A stretch of DNA of 64,000 nucleotides, from assembly GCA_963783175.1 (NCBI GenBank), contig CAWANG010000048.1, positions 62,001 to 126,000 of the forward strand, given 5' to 3'. Numbering within the stretch: the first letter of the stretch is position 1; the number at the start of each line of letters is the position of its first letter. The notes under the pieces were generated by a model. That model saw nothing but the letters and a program-made list of their open reading frames with translations. It was not told where the DNA came from and made no database searches. Positions 26,359 through 34,109 of this stretch are shown here, one piece after another. A program made the translations under genes and the position numbers. Source of the DNA: Roseiarcus sp963783175. GTDB taxonomy: Bacteria; Pseudomonadota; Alphaproteobacteria; Rhizobiales; Beijerinckiaceae.

Positions 26359-27369
26359 ATGACTAAGCGCGCCTTGATCACGGGCATAACCGGAATGGTC
26401 GGCTCGCATCTACTGGATTACCTTCTTCTGCACACCGATTGGGAAATCCACGGCATGCTTCGTTGGCGGAGCCCTCTGGATAATATTTCAGGTCACCTCG
26501 ATGATATCAACGCCGGCGGCAGAATTAAGCTACATTATGCCGACTTACGTGACACGATGGCGATCCAAAATTGCGTACAGGCCGCGCGCCCCGACTATGT
26601 ATTTCACCTCGCGGCGCAGAGCTATCCTCAAACCTCCTTCACAGCGCCGCTCGACACGATGGACACCAACATCCAGGGCACGGAGCGGCTTCTTGGCGCC
26701 CTAAGGAGCGTCTCGCCGGAGGCGATCATCCACATCTGCGCCTCGTCCGAAGTGTTCGGTCGCGTCCCGCGCGACAAACTGCCGATCAACGAGGAATGCA
26801 CTTTCCACCCCGCGTCGCCCTATGCGATCTCGAAAGTCGGCACGGATCTCGTCGGCCGTTATTATGCCGAGGCTTACAACATGTGCGTCATGACGACCCG
26901 CATGTTCACTCACACCGGGCCGCGTCGGGGCGACGTCTTCGCCGAATCGACTTTCGCCAAGCAGATCGCGATGATCGAGGGCAATAAATTGCCGCCGGTG
27001 GTCAAGGTCGGCAATCTTGAATCGCTGCGCACCTGGGCCGACGTCCGCGACGCCGTGCGCGCCTATCATATGCTCGTGACGATCAACCCGACGCCGGGCG
27101 CCTACTACAATATCGGCGGGCAGTATACTTGCACGGTTCGCGCCATGCTCGACACGCTGATTGGTCAATCGACTTGCGCCAACATCAGGGTCGAGGTCGA
27201 CCCGGAGCGCCTGCGGCCGATCGACGCCGATCTGCAAGTGCCAGATACGACCAAGTTCCGCACCCATACCGGGTGGAGCCCCGAGATACCGTTCGAAACC
27301 ACGATGAGCGATTTGCTTGAATATTGGCGCGAACGCGTCCGCCGCAACGAGGGCTTCCTGTCCCGCTAA
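26359..27369 (+). CDS. GDP-sugar 4,6-dehydratase (Gmd/DmhA-like, extended SDR)
   Basis: A 336-aa extended short-chain dehydrogenase. The NAD(P) motif is TGITGMVG (8-15), the active site SSE (129-131) and YAISK (Tyr155, Lys159), and the GDP-sugar binding pattern SYPQTSF resembles GDP-mannose 4,6-dehydratase. It should form a 4-keto-6-deoxy GDP-sugar. In the context of hddA and hddC-like genes the substrate is more likely GDP-heptose than GDP-mannose. ATG 26359 is preceded by a purine-rich GAGAGAAAAG; the in-frame codon at 26302 is too close to hddA to be better. GC rises along this gene. Confidence 0.86.
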   Translation: MTKRALITGITGMVGSHLLDYLLLHTDWEIHGMLRWRSPLDNISGHLDDINAGGRIKLHYADLRDTMAIQNCVQAARPDYVFHLAAQSYPQTSFTAPLDTMDTNIQGTERLLGALRSVSPEAIIHICASSEVFGRVPRDKLPINEECTFHPASPYAISKVGTDLVGRYYAEAYNMCVMTTRMFTHTGPRRGDVFAESTFAKQIAMIEGNKLPPVVKVGNLESLRTWADVRDAVRAYHMLVTINPTPGAYYNIGGQYTCTVRAMLDTLIGQSTCANIRVEVDPERLRPIDADLQVPDTTKFRTHTGWSPEIPFETTMSDLLEYWRERVRRNEGFLSR

Positions 27370-27430
27370 CCAGTCACTTGCGCCGCGGCCGCAAACCGCG
27401 GGCAGTCGAACGCCAGCGAGAGCAAAAAGG

Positions 27431-28355
27431 TTGAACACGTCCGACAAAATCATCGTGACCGGAGCCGCCGGCTTGGTGGGGTCCGCGGTCGTCGATCATT
27501 TGCGCGCGGAAGGCTACGAGAATGTCATGCCCGCTGCAGCGGGCAGACTGCGATCTCCTCGATACGCGCGCGACCTTTGCGCAGTTCGAACGGCGCCGTC
27601 CGGATCATGTCTTTCACGCCGCCGCGCGCGTTCATGGGATCATGGGCAGCATGAAACATCAGGGGGCGTCGTTTTACGAGAATTGCATGATCAACACCAA
27701 TGTGGTCGAGGCGTCGAGGCGCGCCGGCGCGCGCAAGGTCACGGTCATGGGCACTGGGGCGGTCTATCCATTCCCTTCGCCGGGCCTGCCACTAAAGGAA
27801 GACATGATTTTTCTCGGCCGCCCGCATCCGGCTCACGCCGGCTACGCGAACGCCAAGCGGGCAATGCTCGCGATGCTTGAAGCCTACGAAGAAAGCTACG
27901 GCCTGAAATGGGCGTATATCGTATCCGGCAATCTGTTCGGCCCGCGCGACAGGTTCGACGTCGAATTCGGCAATGTCGTTCCATCGCTGATCAAGAAATT
28001 CTACGATGCGAAGAGGGGCGGCGGGACCGTCACGGTTTGGGGAGACGGGTCGGCTCACCGCGACTTTGTCTATGTCAAGGACGCGGCGCGGATCGCTCTT
28101 GGGGTGATGAGCAGGATCGACGGCGCGGTCAACATGGGGAGCGGTCAAGTCAACAGCATTCGCGATGTCGTCGACACGCTCAGCGAACTGACCGGAATGA
28201 GCGGACGAATTGAGTGGGACCATTTGAAGCCGAACGGACAGGCCTACCGAGCCTATGATCTCTCGAAGATCTGGCGTCTCGGCCTCAAGCCGGTCTACTC
28301 GCTCCGCGCCGGGCTCGAAGAGACATGGAATTGGTACTGTGCGCAGAATGACTGA
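27431..28355 (+). CDS. GDP-4-keto-6-deoxy-sugar reductase, fucose-synthase-like, one +1 frameshift
   Basis: Extended SDR of 307 aa once an extra C in CCC 27530-27532 is removed, which joins TGAAGLVGSAVVDHLRAEGYENVM to PLQRADCDLLD in the standard GDP-L-fucose synthase order. NADP motif TGAAGLVG (10-17), Tyr138 and Lys142 in YANAK. The fucose-synthase GSSC motif is GTGA (107-110): the catalytic Ser is Thr108, but the epimerisation Cys (Cys109 in E. coli) is Ala, and the position of His179 appears to be Asn (FGNVVPS). So it probably reduces the 4-keto group without epimerising. The start is TTG 27431 just after AAAAGG. Confidence 0.82.
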
Positions 28356-28460
28356 CCGGCTATCGAAAGAAGCGCCCACCGCCGCTCTTGCTCCCCGCGG
28401 CGCCCAGTTCGCACGCCCGGCGGGGATGAGCGTTCACGCCTCGATTCCACGTCCCGCGCC

Positions 28461-29669
28461 ATGTTGAGCCCTGGACCGGTCATGGCCTGCGACATCGATG
28501 TTCAGGGCGCGGTCGCACGACTGAGGGGCTGGGTGGTCGATCAGGCGTTGCCACTGTGGGGCGGGATCGGATTCGATTCGACGCGCGGTGCCTTCGTCGA
28601 GCGGCTGACCTTCGAGGGAACGCCGCTCCTCTCGGCGCCGCGACGCGCCATGGTGCAGGGCCGCCAGATCTACGTCTTTTCGCACGCGGCGATGCTCGGC
28701 TGGTGGCCAGAGGGCAAAACCATCGCGCTCGAGGCCGCGCACAGGCTCATCGACCGTTATCATGGGGCCGACGGCGCGCCGGGGTGGGTCTTCGCGGTCC
28801 ACCCAGACGGAGCCGTGTGCGACCCCAAGCGTGATTTCTACGCTCACGCCTTCGCGCTGTTCGGACTCGCATGGGCCTACAAGCTCGCGCCGGAGCCGCG
28901 CTTTCTCTCGACCGCGCTCACCACCTTGCGCGTTCTCGATCAGCACTTCGCGTCGCCTAGCGGCGGCTACCATAGCGTTTTGCCGGCCGACCAGGGCAGG
29001 CGCGAGCAAAACCCGCACATGCATCTTTTCGAGGCCATGCTCGCATGGTTCGAAGCCACGGGCCGCGCGATATTTCTTGCCCGGGCGGGAGAGCTCTACG
29101 ACATGATGGCCGGACGGTTCTTCCAGCCTGAGACCGGAATCCTGGCTGAATACTTTGACGGGTCCTGGAACCCGCGCGAAGGCCTCCACGGGCGGATCTG
29201 CGAGCCGGGACATCATTTCGAGTGGTCGTGGATGCTTCGCCGCTATGCCGGACTCGCGGGACGAAGCGATCCGCCGATCGCCCGGACTTTGAAGGCGTTC
29301 GGGGACCGGCACGGCTTCGACGCGGACGGATTCGTCGTTGACGAGTTGCTGGACGACGGGCGCGTGCACAAAGCCTCCCGCCGCTGCTGGCCTCACACCG
29401 AAGCGATCAAGGCCGAGGTCGCCGCCTTCGAAACAGGAGACGGCGAGGGGCGGCTGCGCGCCGCGCGAACGATCGAGCGCCTGATGGCGGTTTTCCTGGG
29501 CCGTCCTGTTGCGGGCGGATGGATCGACCACGTCGACGCGAACGGCGCGCCGATCGTCGATTACATGCCCGCGAGCACGCTCTATCATGTCTTTCTCGCC
29601 ACGGCGGAGGCCGACCGCGTCTGGGGCCGGCCAGAAAACGGCGAAAGGCTCAAGGCCGACAGGCGATGA
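28461..29669 (+). CDS. AGE-family sugar epimerase/isomerase
   Basis: A 402-aa (alpha/alpha)6-barrel protein of the N-acylglucosamine 2-epimerase/mannose isomerase superfamily. Visible are PLWGGIGFDSTRGAFVERLTF, RAMVQGRQIYVFSHAAMLGWW, DFYAHAFALFGLAWAYK (catalytic-region His) and CEPGHHFEWSWMLRRYA with the His pair, plus RRCWPHTEAIKAEVAA. Members are aldose-ketose isomerases or epimerases on mannose-like sugars. It may serve in the pathway in place of GmhA, which is absent nearby; that is inference. Its TGA overlaps the next ATG (ATGA), so the two genes are coupled. ATG 28461 or ATG 28482 may be the start. Confidence 0.85.
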   Translation: MLSPGPVMACDIDVQGAVARLRGWVVDQALPLWGGIGFDSTRGAFVERLTFEGTPLLSAPRRAMVQGRQIYVFSHAAMLGWWPEGKTIALEAAHRLIDRYHGADGAPGWVFAVHPDGAVCDPKRDFYAHAFALFGLAWAYKLAPEPRFLSTALTTLRVLDQHFASPSGGYHSVLPADQGRREQNPHMHLFEAMLAWFEATGRAIFLARAGELYDMMAGRFFQPETGILAEYFDGSWNPREGLHGRICEPGHHFEWSWMLRRYAGLAGRSDPPIARTLKAFGDRHGFDADGFVVDELLDDGRVHKASRRCWPHTEAIKAEVAAFETGDGEGRLRAARTIERLMAVFLGRPVAGGWIDHVDANGAPIVDYMPASTLYHVFLATAEADRVWGRPENGERLKADRR

Positions 29670-30801
29670 GCGGGGAAGCGATCCGGCAGGCCGTAATTCT
29701 GGTCGGCGGCAAAGGGACCAGGCTTGGCGCGATTACGCGCGCCGTGCCGAAGCCGATGCTGCCGATCGCGGGGGATCGGCCGTTCCTCGACTATCTTCTC
29801 GAAATGATCGAACGCCACGGCTACCGGGACATTGTCCTGCTCGCCGGCCATCTCGGCTGAGGCTCTCGAATCCGCCTATGACGGCCGCCCGATCGGCAAG
29901 GCCACGGTGCGGGTCCTGCGCGAGTCGGTCCCGCTCGGCACCGCCGGCGCGTTGACGGTCGCGCGCGAAGTTCTCGATCCGCGCTTTCTCCTCATGAACG
30001 GAGACGCCTTTTTCGACATCAATTTGCGCGCACTCGAGCAGGCCTCGCAACGATCCGGCGCCACGGCGACATTGGCGCTGCGGGCGGTCGCCAACGCGGC
30101 GCGCTACGGGCGGGTGATCGAAGAGGACGGCAAGGTCGAGGCGTTCCTGGAAAAGGATTTGAGTCGGCCAGGGCCAGGCGTCATCAATGGCGGGGTCTAT
30201 GTGCTGAAGCGCAAGATCCTGGACTTCGTTCGCGACTTGCCGTGTTCGCTTGAACAAGACGTCTTTCCGGCCCTGGTCGAACGGGGCGACGATTGCGGGC
30301 CGCGAGTTCAACGGTTACTTCCTCGATATCGGACTGCCGGAAACTCTCGAGCAGGGACATCTCGAGCTTCCCGGGGTGCGGGTGCGCCCCGCCGCTTTTA
30401 TCGACCGAGACGCGCTCGTCGATCACACCGCCGGCGACCCTTCCGGGGCGGACGCAGTTCGCTGGCGGGCTGGGGCTGTCGAGGCGATCCGGGCGCTCAA
30501 TGACGGCGGCCACTATGTCTTCGTCCTCGGCGGCGGAGACTGCGGGCTCGACACGGAAATCGAGGGGCGCCTCGCCCTCGAAGGCGCGCATGTCGACAGG
30601 TTCTATCCCGCCGATCGGCAGTCCCGTTCGAGCCCCCTCGATCAGGCGATGAGCGAGTGGCCGATCGTGACCGAGCGGTCGTTCCTCGTCGGGGGGCCGG
30701 GCCCGCAAGTCCAGGCGGCTCAGCGAGCCGGCATCGTCGCGCATACCTTTGACGGCGGCGATCTCGCCGCCCTCGTCCGGGCGGCGTCGGCGAACGGCTA
30801 G
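29666..30801 (+). CDS. hddC: Nucleotidyltransferase (HddC-like) fused to a degenerate GmhB-like HAD domain, two +1 frameshifts
   Basis: Removing one G at 29855-29856 and one G from GGGG 30283-30286 yields a 377-aa protein. Residues 1 to about 220 are a sugar-1-phosphate nucleotidyltransferase (VILVGGKGTRLGAITRAVPKP, GTAGAL, LMNGDAFFDIN, NGGVYVLKR), HddC type, which would make GDP-heptose. A linker FNGYFLDIGLPETLEQG joins a HAD domain (PAAFIDRDALVD, VEAIRALNDGGHYVFVL, FLVGG). In GmhB the loop reads FLDRDGVLN and TNQ; here the Gly and TNQ motifs are missing and the domain is short, so phosphatase activity is doubtful. It is coupled to the AGE gene by an ATGA overlap. Confidence 0.8.
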
Positions 30802-31316
30802 CGGGCTGGCTTTGGCGCCTCGTGGCCGGGACAACGATATCCAAGCCGCTCCCAACGAAAACCAAATCGGGCGCAATGAAAACCAAATCAGGCGGAAGGA
30901 AATCCAAGGAATCCGCAACAAAATCCAAATGGCTCGTTCTTCCGCGAATAGAGCCCTTTCAATGGGTTAGAACCGGTCGCCGGGACGAGCGGGCCAGTTC
31001 TTAGTCGCCGCGCCGCCTTCGGGGTCGGGTCCCAAGGTCCGCAGCGAGCGAGGAGTCGATCCAGCCCGCGGCGCCTCCCGATCACCGCCGGTCAGATTTT
31101 GGCAAGTCAGAATGAATGTAGCAGATATTCCGATTTTGAGCAATGTTTATCACACGTCTGCTCGGGCACAATGGCGATTCCGTCTTGGACGGCCGCCGCG
31201 CGCCGGGACCCGCGCGCGGCCGGGGCGAGGGTCCGTTCAGTGAGACCCGCTTCGAATTGCGGCCGACATGAAACCGCACTATGGCGTGACGATCCCTCGC
31301 TCAGGACGACGCCGCC
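30802..31316. other. Intergenic region containing a 21-bp repeat array
   Basis: A 515-bp region between the sugar locus and the malyl-CoA lyase gene. It contains the tandem array 30854-30937 and otherwise no convincing gene. AT content peaks in the array and near 31110-31160 (CAGATATTCCGATTTTGAGC), the probable promoter area of the lyase. Confidence 0.5.
30854..30937. repeat. Four tandem 21-bp repeats
   Basis: Four exact-length 21-bp units with the core AACGAAAACCAAATCGGGCGC, AATGAAAACCAAATCAGG..., AAGGAAATCCAAGG..., AACAAAATCCAAATGG.... If read in frame they encode the heptapeptide pattern NENQIGR / NENQIRR / KEIQGIR / NKIQMAR. No start codon, ribosome site or longer frame supports translation. 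The GGAAATCCAAGG unit links it to the hairpin repeats at 20.84 and 58.56 kb. Confidence 0.8.
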
Positions 31317-32360
31317 ATGAAAGCCCCGCGCAGATATTTCGATCCGCTCGCGATCGGGGCGCCGCGCCCGCTCCTCGAACTGCCGTCGAGGCTCGAGCGC
31401 ATGATCCATTTCGTGCCGCCGCACAACGAAAAGGTGCGCGCGAAGGCGCCCGAACTTGTCGGCCAGGTCGACGTCGTGCTCGGCAATCTCGAGGACGCGA
31501 TTCCAGTCGAATCGAAGCAAGCGGCCCGAGAGGGCCTCATCGCAATGGCGAAGGCGACCGATTTCGCCTCGACAGGCTTATGGGCGCGCGTCAATGCGCT
31601 CAATTCGCCCTGGTTCATCGACGATATGACCCGGCTCGTGGGCGAGGTCGGCGACAAGCTCGACGTCGTGATGGCGCCGAAAATCGAAGGCGAATGGGAC
31701 ATTCACTTCATCGACCAATATCTGGCCCTGCTCGAGGCGCGCTACGGCCTCAAGCGGCCCATTCTGGTCCACGCCATTCTCGAAACCGCACAGGGCGTCA
31801 ACAATGTCGAAGCGATTGCCGCCGCTTCGCCGCGCATGCATGGACTTAGCCTCGGCCCGGCCGATCTTGCCGCATCGCGGGCAATGAAGACGACGCGCGT
31901 CGGCGGGGGCCATCCCGACTATCGAGTGCTCGCCGACGCGGTCGAACCCCATGCCGAGCGCGCAAGCTTCCAGCAGGATCCCTGGCATTACACGATTGCG
32001 CGCATGGTCGACGCCTGCGCGGCGAACGGCATCAAGCCGTTCTATGGGCCGTTCGGCGATTTCTCCGACGCAGCCGCGTGCGAAGCGCAATTCCGCAACG
32101 CCTTCCTGCTCGGCTGCGTCGGCGCATGGACCCTGCATCCGAGCCAGATCGCAATCGCCAAGGCGGTATTCTCCCCGGATCCGGCCGAAGTCGCCTTCGC
32201 GCGCAAGATTCTGGCGGCGATGCCGGACGGGTCGGGCGCGGTGATGATCGACGGCAAAATGCAGGACGACGCGACCTGGAAGCAGGCGCGCGTCATCGTC
32301 GATCTCGCCCGGCAGGTGGCGGCGAAGGACGCCGACTACGCGGCGCTCTGCCGATTTTGA
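31317..32360 (+). CDS. mcl: L-malyl-CoA/beta-methylmalyl-CoA lyase, Chloroflexus-like
   Basis: A 347-aa TIM-barrel lyase that cleaves malyl-CoA to glyoxylate and acetyl-CoA and beta-methylmalyl-CoA to glyoxylate and propionyl-CoA. The N-terminus FDPLAIGAPRPLLELPSR, GNLEDAIP (Mg2+ site), WARVNALNSPWFIDD, HAILETAQGVNNVE, SLGPADLAASRAMKTTRVGG and the ending GAVMIDGKMQDDATWKQ match my recollection of the Chloroflexus aurantiacus enzyme (348 aa) far more closely than the shorter (about 320 aa) alphaproteobacterial MclA. Relevant to glyoxylate, propionate or serine-cycle metabolism. It stands alone, 172 bp before hspQ. Confidence 0.87.
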   Translation: MKAPRRYFDPLAIGAPRPLLELPSRLERMIHFVPPHNEKVRAKAPELVGQVDVVLGNLEDAIPVESKQAAREGLIAMAKATDFASTGLWARVNALNSPWFIDDMTRLVGEVGDKLDVVMAPKIEGEWDIHFIDQYLALLEARYGLKRPILVHAILETAQGVNNVEAIAAASPRMHGLSLGPADLAASRAMKTTRVGGGHPDYRVLADAVEPHAERASFQQDPWHYTIARMVDACAANGIKPFYGPFGDFSDAAACEAQFRNAFLLGCVGAWTLHPSQIAIAKAVFSPDPAEVAFARKILAAMPDGSGAVMIDGKMQDDATWKQARVIVDLARQVAAKDADYAALCRF

Positions 32361-32531
32361 GCGGGTCGGCGGCTGGGCTCGCGGCCGCTTTCGGCCCGCT
32401 TCTTGCTTCGGGCACAGCCGTTGGGGGGTCACAAGATCCTTCGGAATGGCGCAGTTTCGGGTCGCGTCCCGGTTTCACTTTTGACGCGATCGGCTATAAC
32501 CGGCGGATGACGGCAAAGGAGCTCTGAGGCT

Positions 32532-32864
32532 ATGCAGAGTCGCAACGCCAAATTCGGGATCGGACAGGTCGTCAAGCACCGGTTCTACCCGTTCCGTGGT
32601 GTGATCTTCGACGTCGACCCGATCTTCTCCAACACCGAGGAATGGTGGAGTTCGATCCCCGCCGAGGTTCGTCCGGCCAAGGAGCAGCCGTTCTATCACC
32701 TCTACGCCGAGAACGCGGACAGCCAGTACGTCGCTTATGTCTCCGAGCAGAACCTGCTGTCAGACGAATCCGGAGAGCCGGTCCGCCACCCGCGGATCAA
32801 AGAGACCTTCGAGCAGACCGAGGACGGACGATACTGCGTCCGCGGCCGGTCCCATCTGAGCTGA
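32532..32864 (+). CDS. hspQ: Heat shock protein HspQ
   Basis: A 110-aa cytoplasmic protein. The family signature is KFGIGQVVKHRFYPFRGVIFDVDP, then FYHLYAENADSQYVAYVSEQNLL and a basic C-terminus. In enterobacteria HspQ enhances Lon-dependent proteolysis and hemimethylated DNA binding. The length is normal. No heat-shock (RpoH) promoter could be assigned with certainty upstream. It converges on the ialB-like gene, whose stop is 65 bp away. Confidence 0.95.
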   Translation: MQSRNAKFGIGQVVKHRFYPFRGVIFDVDPIFSNTEEWWSSIPAEVRPAKEQPFYHLYAENADSQYVAYVSEQNLLSDESGEPVRHPRIKETFEQTEDGRYCVRGRSHLS

Positions 32865-32929
32865 AACCATCGCGTCGGGCGTTTCCCCTTCCCCAGCAAA
32901 GCTCGGGAAGGAAGCGCTCCGCTGGCGGC

Positions 32930-33733
32930 CTACTTCGCCGGAGCGCCAGGCGCGGCGGGAGCCTGAGCCGTGGGCGCCGCGGCGGCTGGGGCAGCCGGCG
33001 CGGCTGGGGCAGCCGGCGCGGCTGGAGCGGCGGCGCTGTTCTGCTGCTGCTGTTCGAGCTGTTTGCGCTGCTCTTCCGCCTTCTTCTGCAGCTGTTGCTG
33101 CAACTCCTGGCGCTGCTGTTCCAGAACCTTGGGGTCCGTCGGCTTGCCGTCAAACGCTGGGCCCAGATCCTTCAGCGGAAGGTTGAACGTCAATTCGTGC
33201 CCCGAAGCGTCGCCGCCCGGAACGCGCATGACGACGCTCATCGTCGTCCCCTTCTTCAAGGCCTCGAGCGTCTTGGGGCTGATCTCGATTTCCGCCGAGC
33301 AGGCGTTCTGGAAGCACATGTCGTACTTGCCTTCGATCGGCTCCCCCTTGTCGATAATGACGCGGAAGCCCGGCTTCAGCATCATGCCGATCGGCAACAT
33401 CAGAAGCCGCAGCTTGCGTTTCTCCTCGCCAGCCAGTTCGAAGACATTGAGGCTGATCATCGGCGGCTGATCGGCCGAGGTGGAGAAGTCGCGCATTGTG
33501 GCGCAGGCGTCGCGGCCGCTGTTCGGCTCCTTGGCGCAGAATTTGGCCCATTGCGGCTCGGGCGACACCAGATCGACCTTCGACGGAGGGGCCGGCTGCT
33601 GCGGCTGGCCAGGGGCTCCGGGCTTCGGCAGCTGCGGCTGCAGCTGCGTTTGCGCCACCGCCGCGCCAGCCCCGAGCGCGAGGCTGCATGCTAGCGCCGC
33701 GGCGCCCAAGCGCCTGACTTGAAAACTCATCAA
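32930..33733 (-). CDS. Invasion-associated locus B (IalB) family protein with Gln-rich and PA-repeat tail
   Basis: A 267-aa secreted protein. The signal peptide (about 1-28, ends AAVAQT) is followed by a Pro/Gln-rich linker and the IalB domain (about 60-190), including WAKFCAK, GRDACATMRD, MLPIGMMLKPGFRVIID, KYDMCFQNACSAEIE with four Cys expected as disulphides. The C-terminus is a coiled-coil-like Gln/Glu/Lys stretch (VLEQQRQELQQQLQKKAEEQ) and then PAAPAAPAAPAAPAA, a 3-residue Ala-Ala-Pro repeat. The name comes from Bartonella invasion, but in free-living species it is a general envelope protein. Start at 33733 or 33730. Confidence 0.9.
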   Translation of the reverse strand: MMSFQVRRLGAAALACSLALGAGAAVAQTQLQPQLPKPGAPGQPQQPAPPSKVDLVSPEPQWAKFCAKEPNSGRDACATMRDFSTSADQPPMISLNVFELAGEEKRKLRLLMLPIGMMLKPGFRVIIDKGEPIEGKYDMCFQNACSAEIEISPKTLEALKKGTTMSVVMRVPGGDASGHELTFNLPLKDLGPAFDGKPTDPKVLEQQRQELQQQLQKKAEEQRKQLEQQQQNSAAAPAAPAAPAAPAAPAAAAPTAQAPAAPGAPAK

Positions 33734-34109
33734 TCGTCCTTTCGATCCGTAAGCGGAATCTTGCGGCGCGGCGCATCGCCTCGCGCCCGATCAGCGTCAA
33801 CTCCCGCCCCGGACCCACATCCGCGATTCATCGGGCGACATTGTGACGCGAGGCGCAGCGAGGCGCCGCGGTGTTCGGCCGCCCTCTTTCCATATTCGGC
33901 GCGACATTCCAATAACAATTTCGACGCCGCGGCCTCAGCGCGACGCGCCGAGTCGAGGCTGGCGGGGCGAAAGATGCTGAAGCCGGCCTTGCCCCGCGGT
34001 CGATCAACGGAGCGCCAACCCCCAAATCAGGGCGCCCCGGGGCTTTCCGAGGCGCCAGAACAAGGTTCGGGTTGGGAATCAGCCGGCCGCCGATGATAGA
34101 AGCAAGGCA
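33734..34109. other. Divergent intergenic region, no gene seen
   Basis: A 376-bp spacer between the IalB gene (minus) and a peptide-binding protein gene (plus). A 125-codon plus-strand frame across it has no ribosome site and a random-looking product. It must hold two promoters; none could be placed confidently. Confidence 0.4.
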
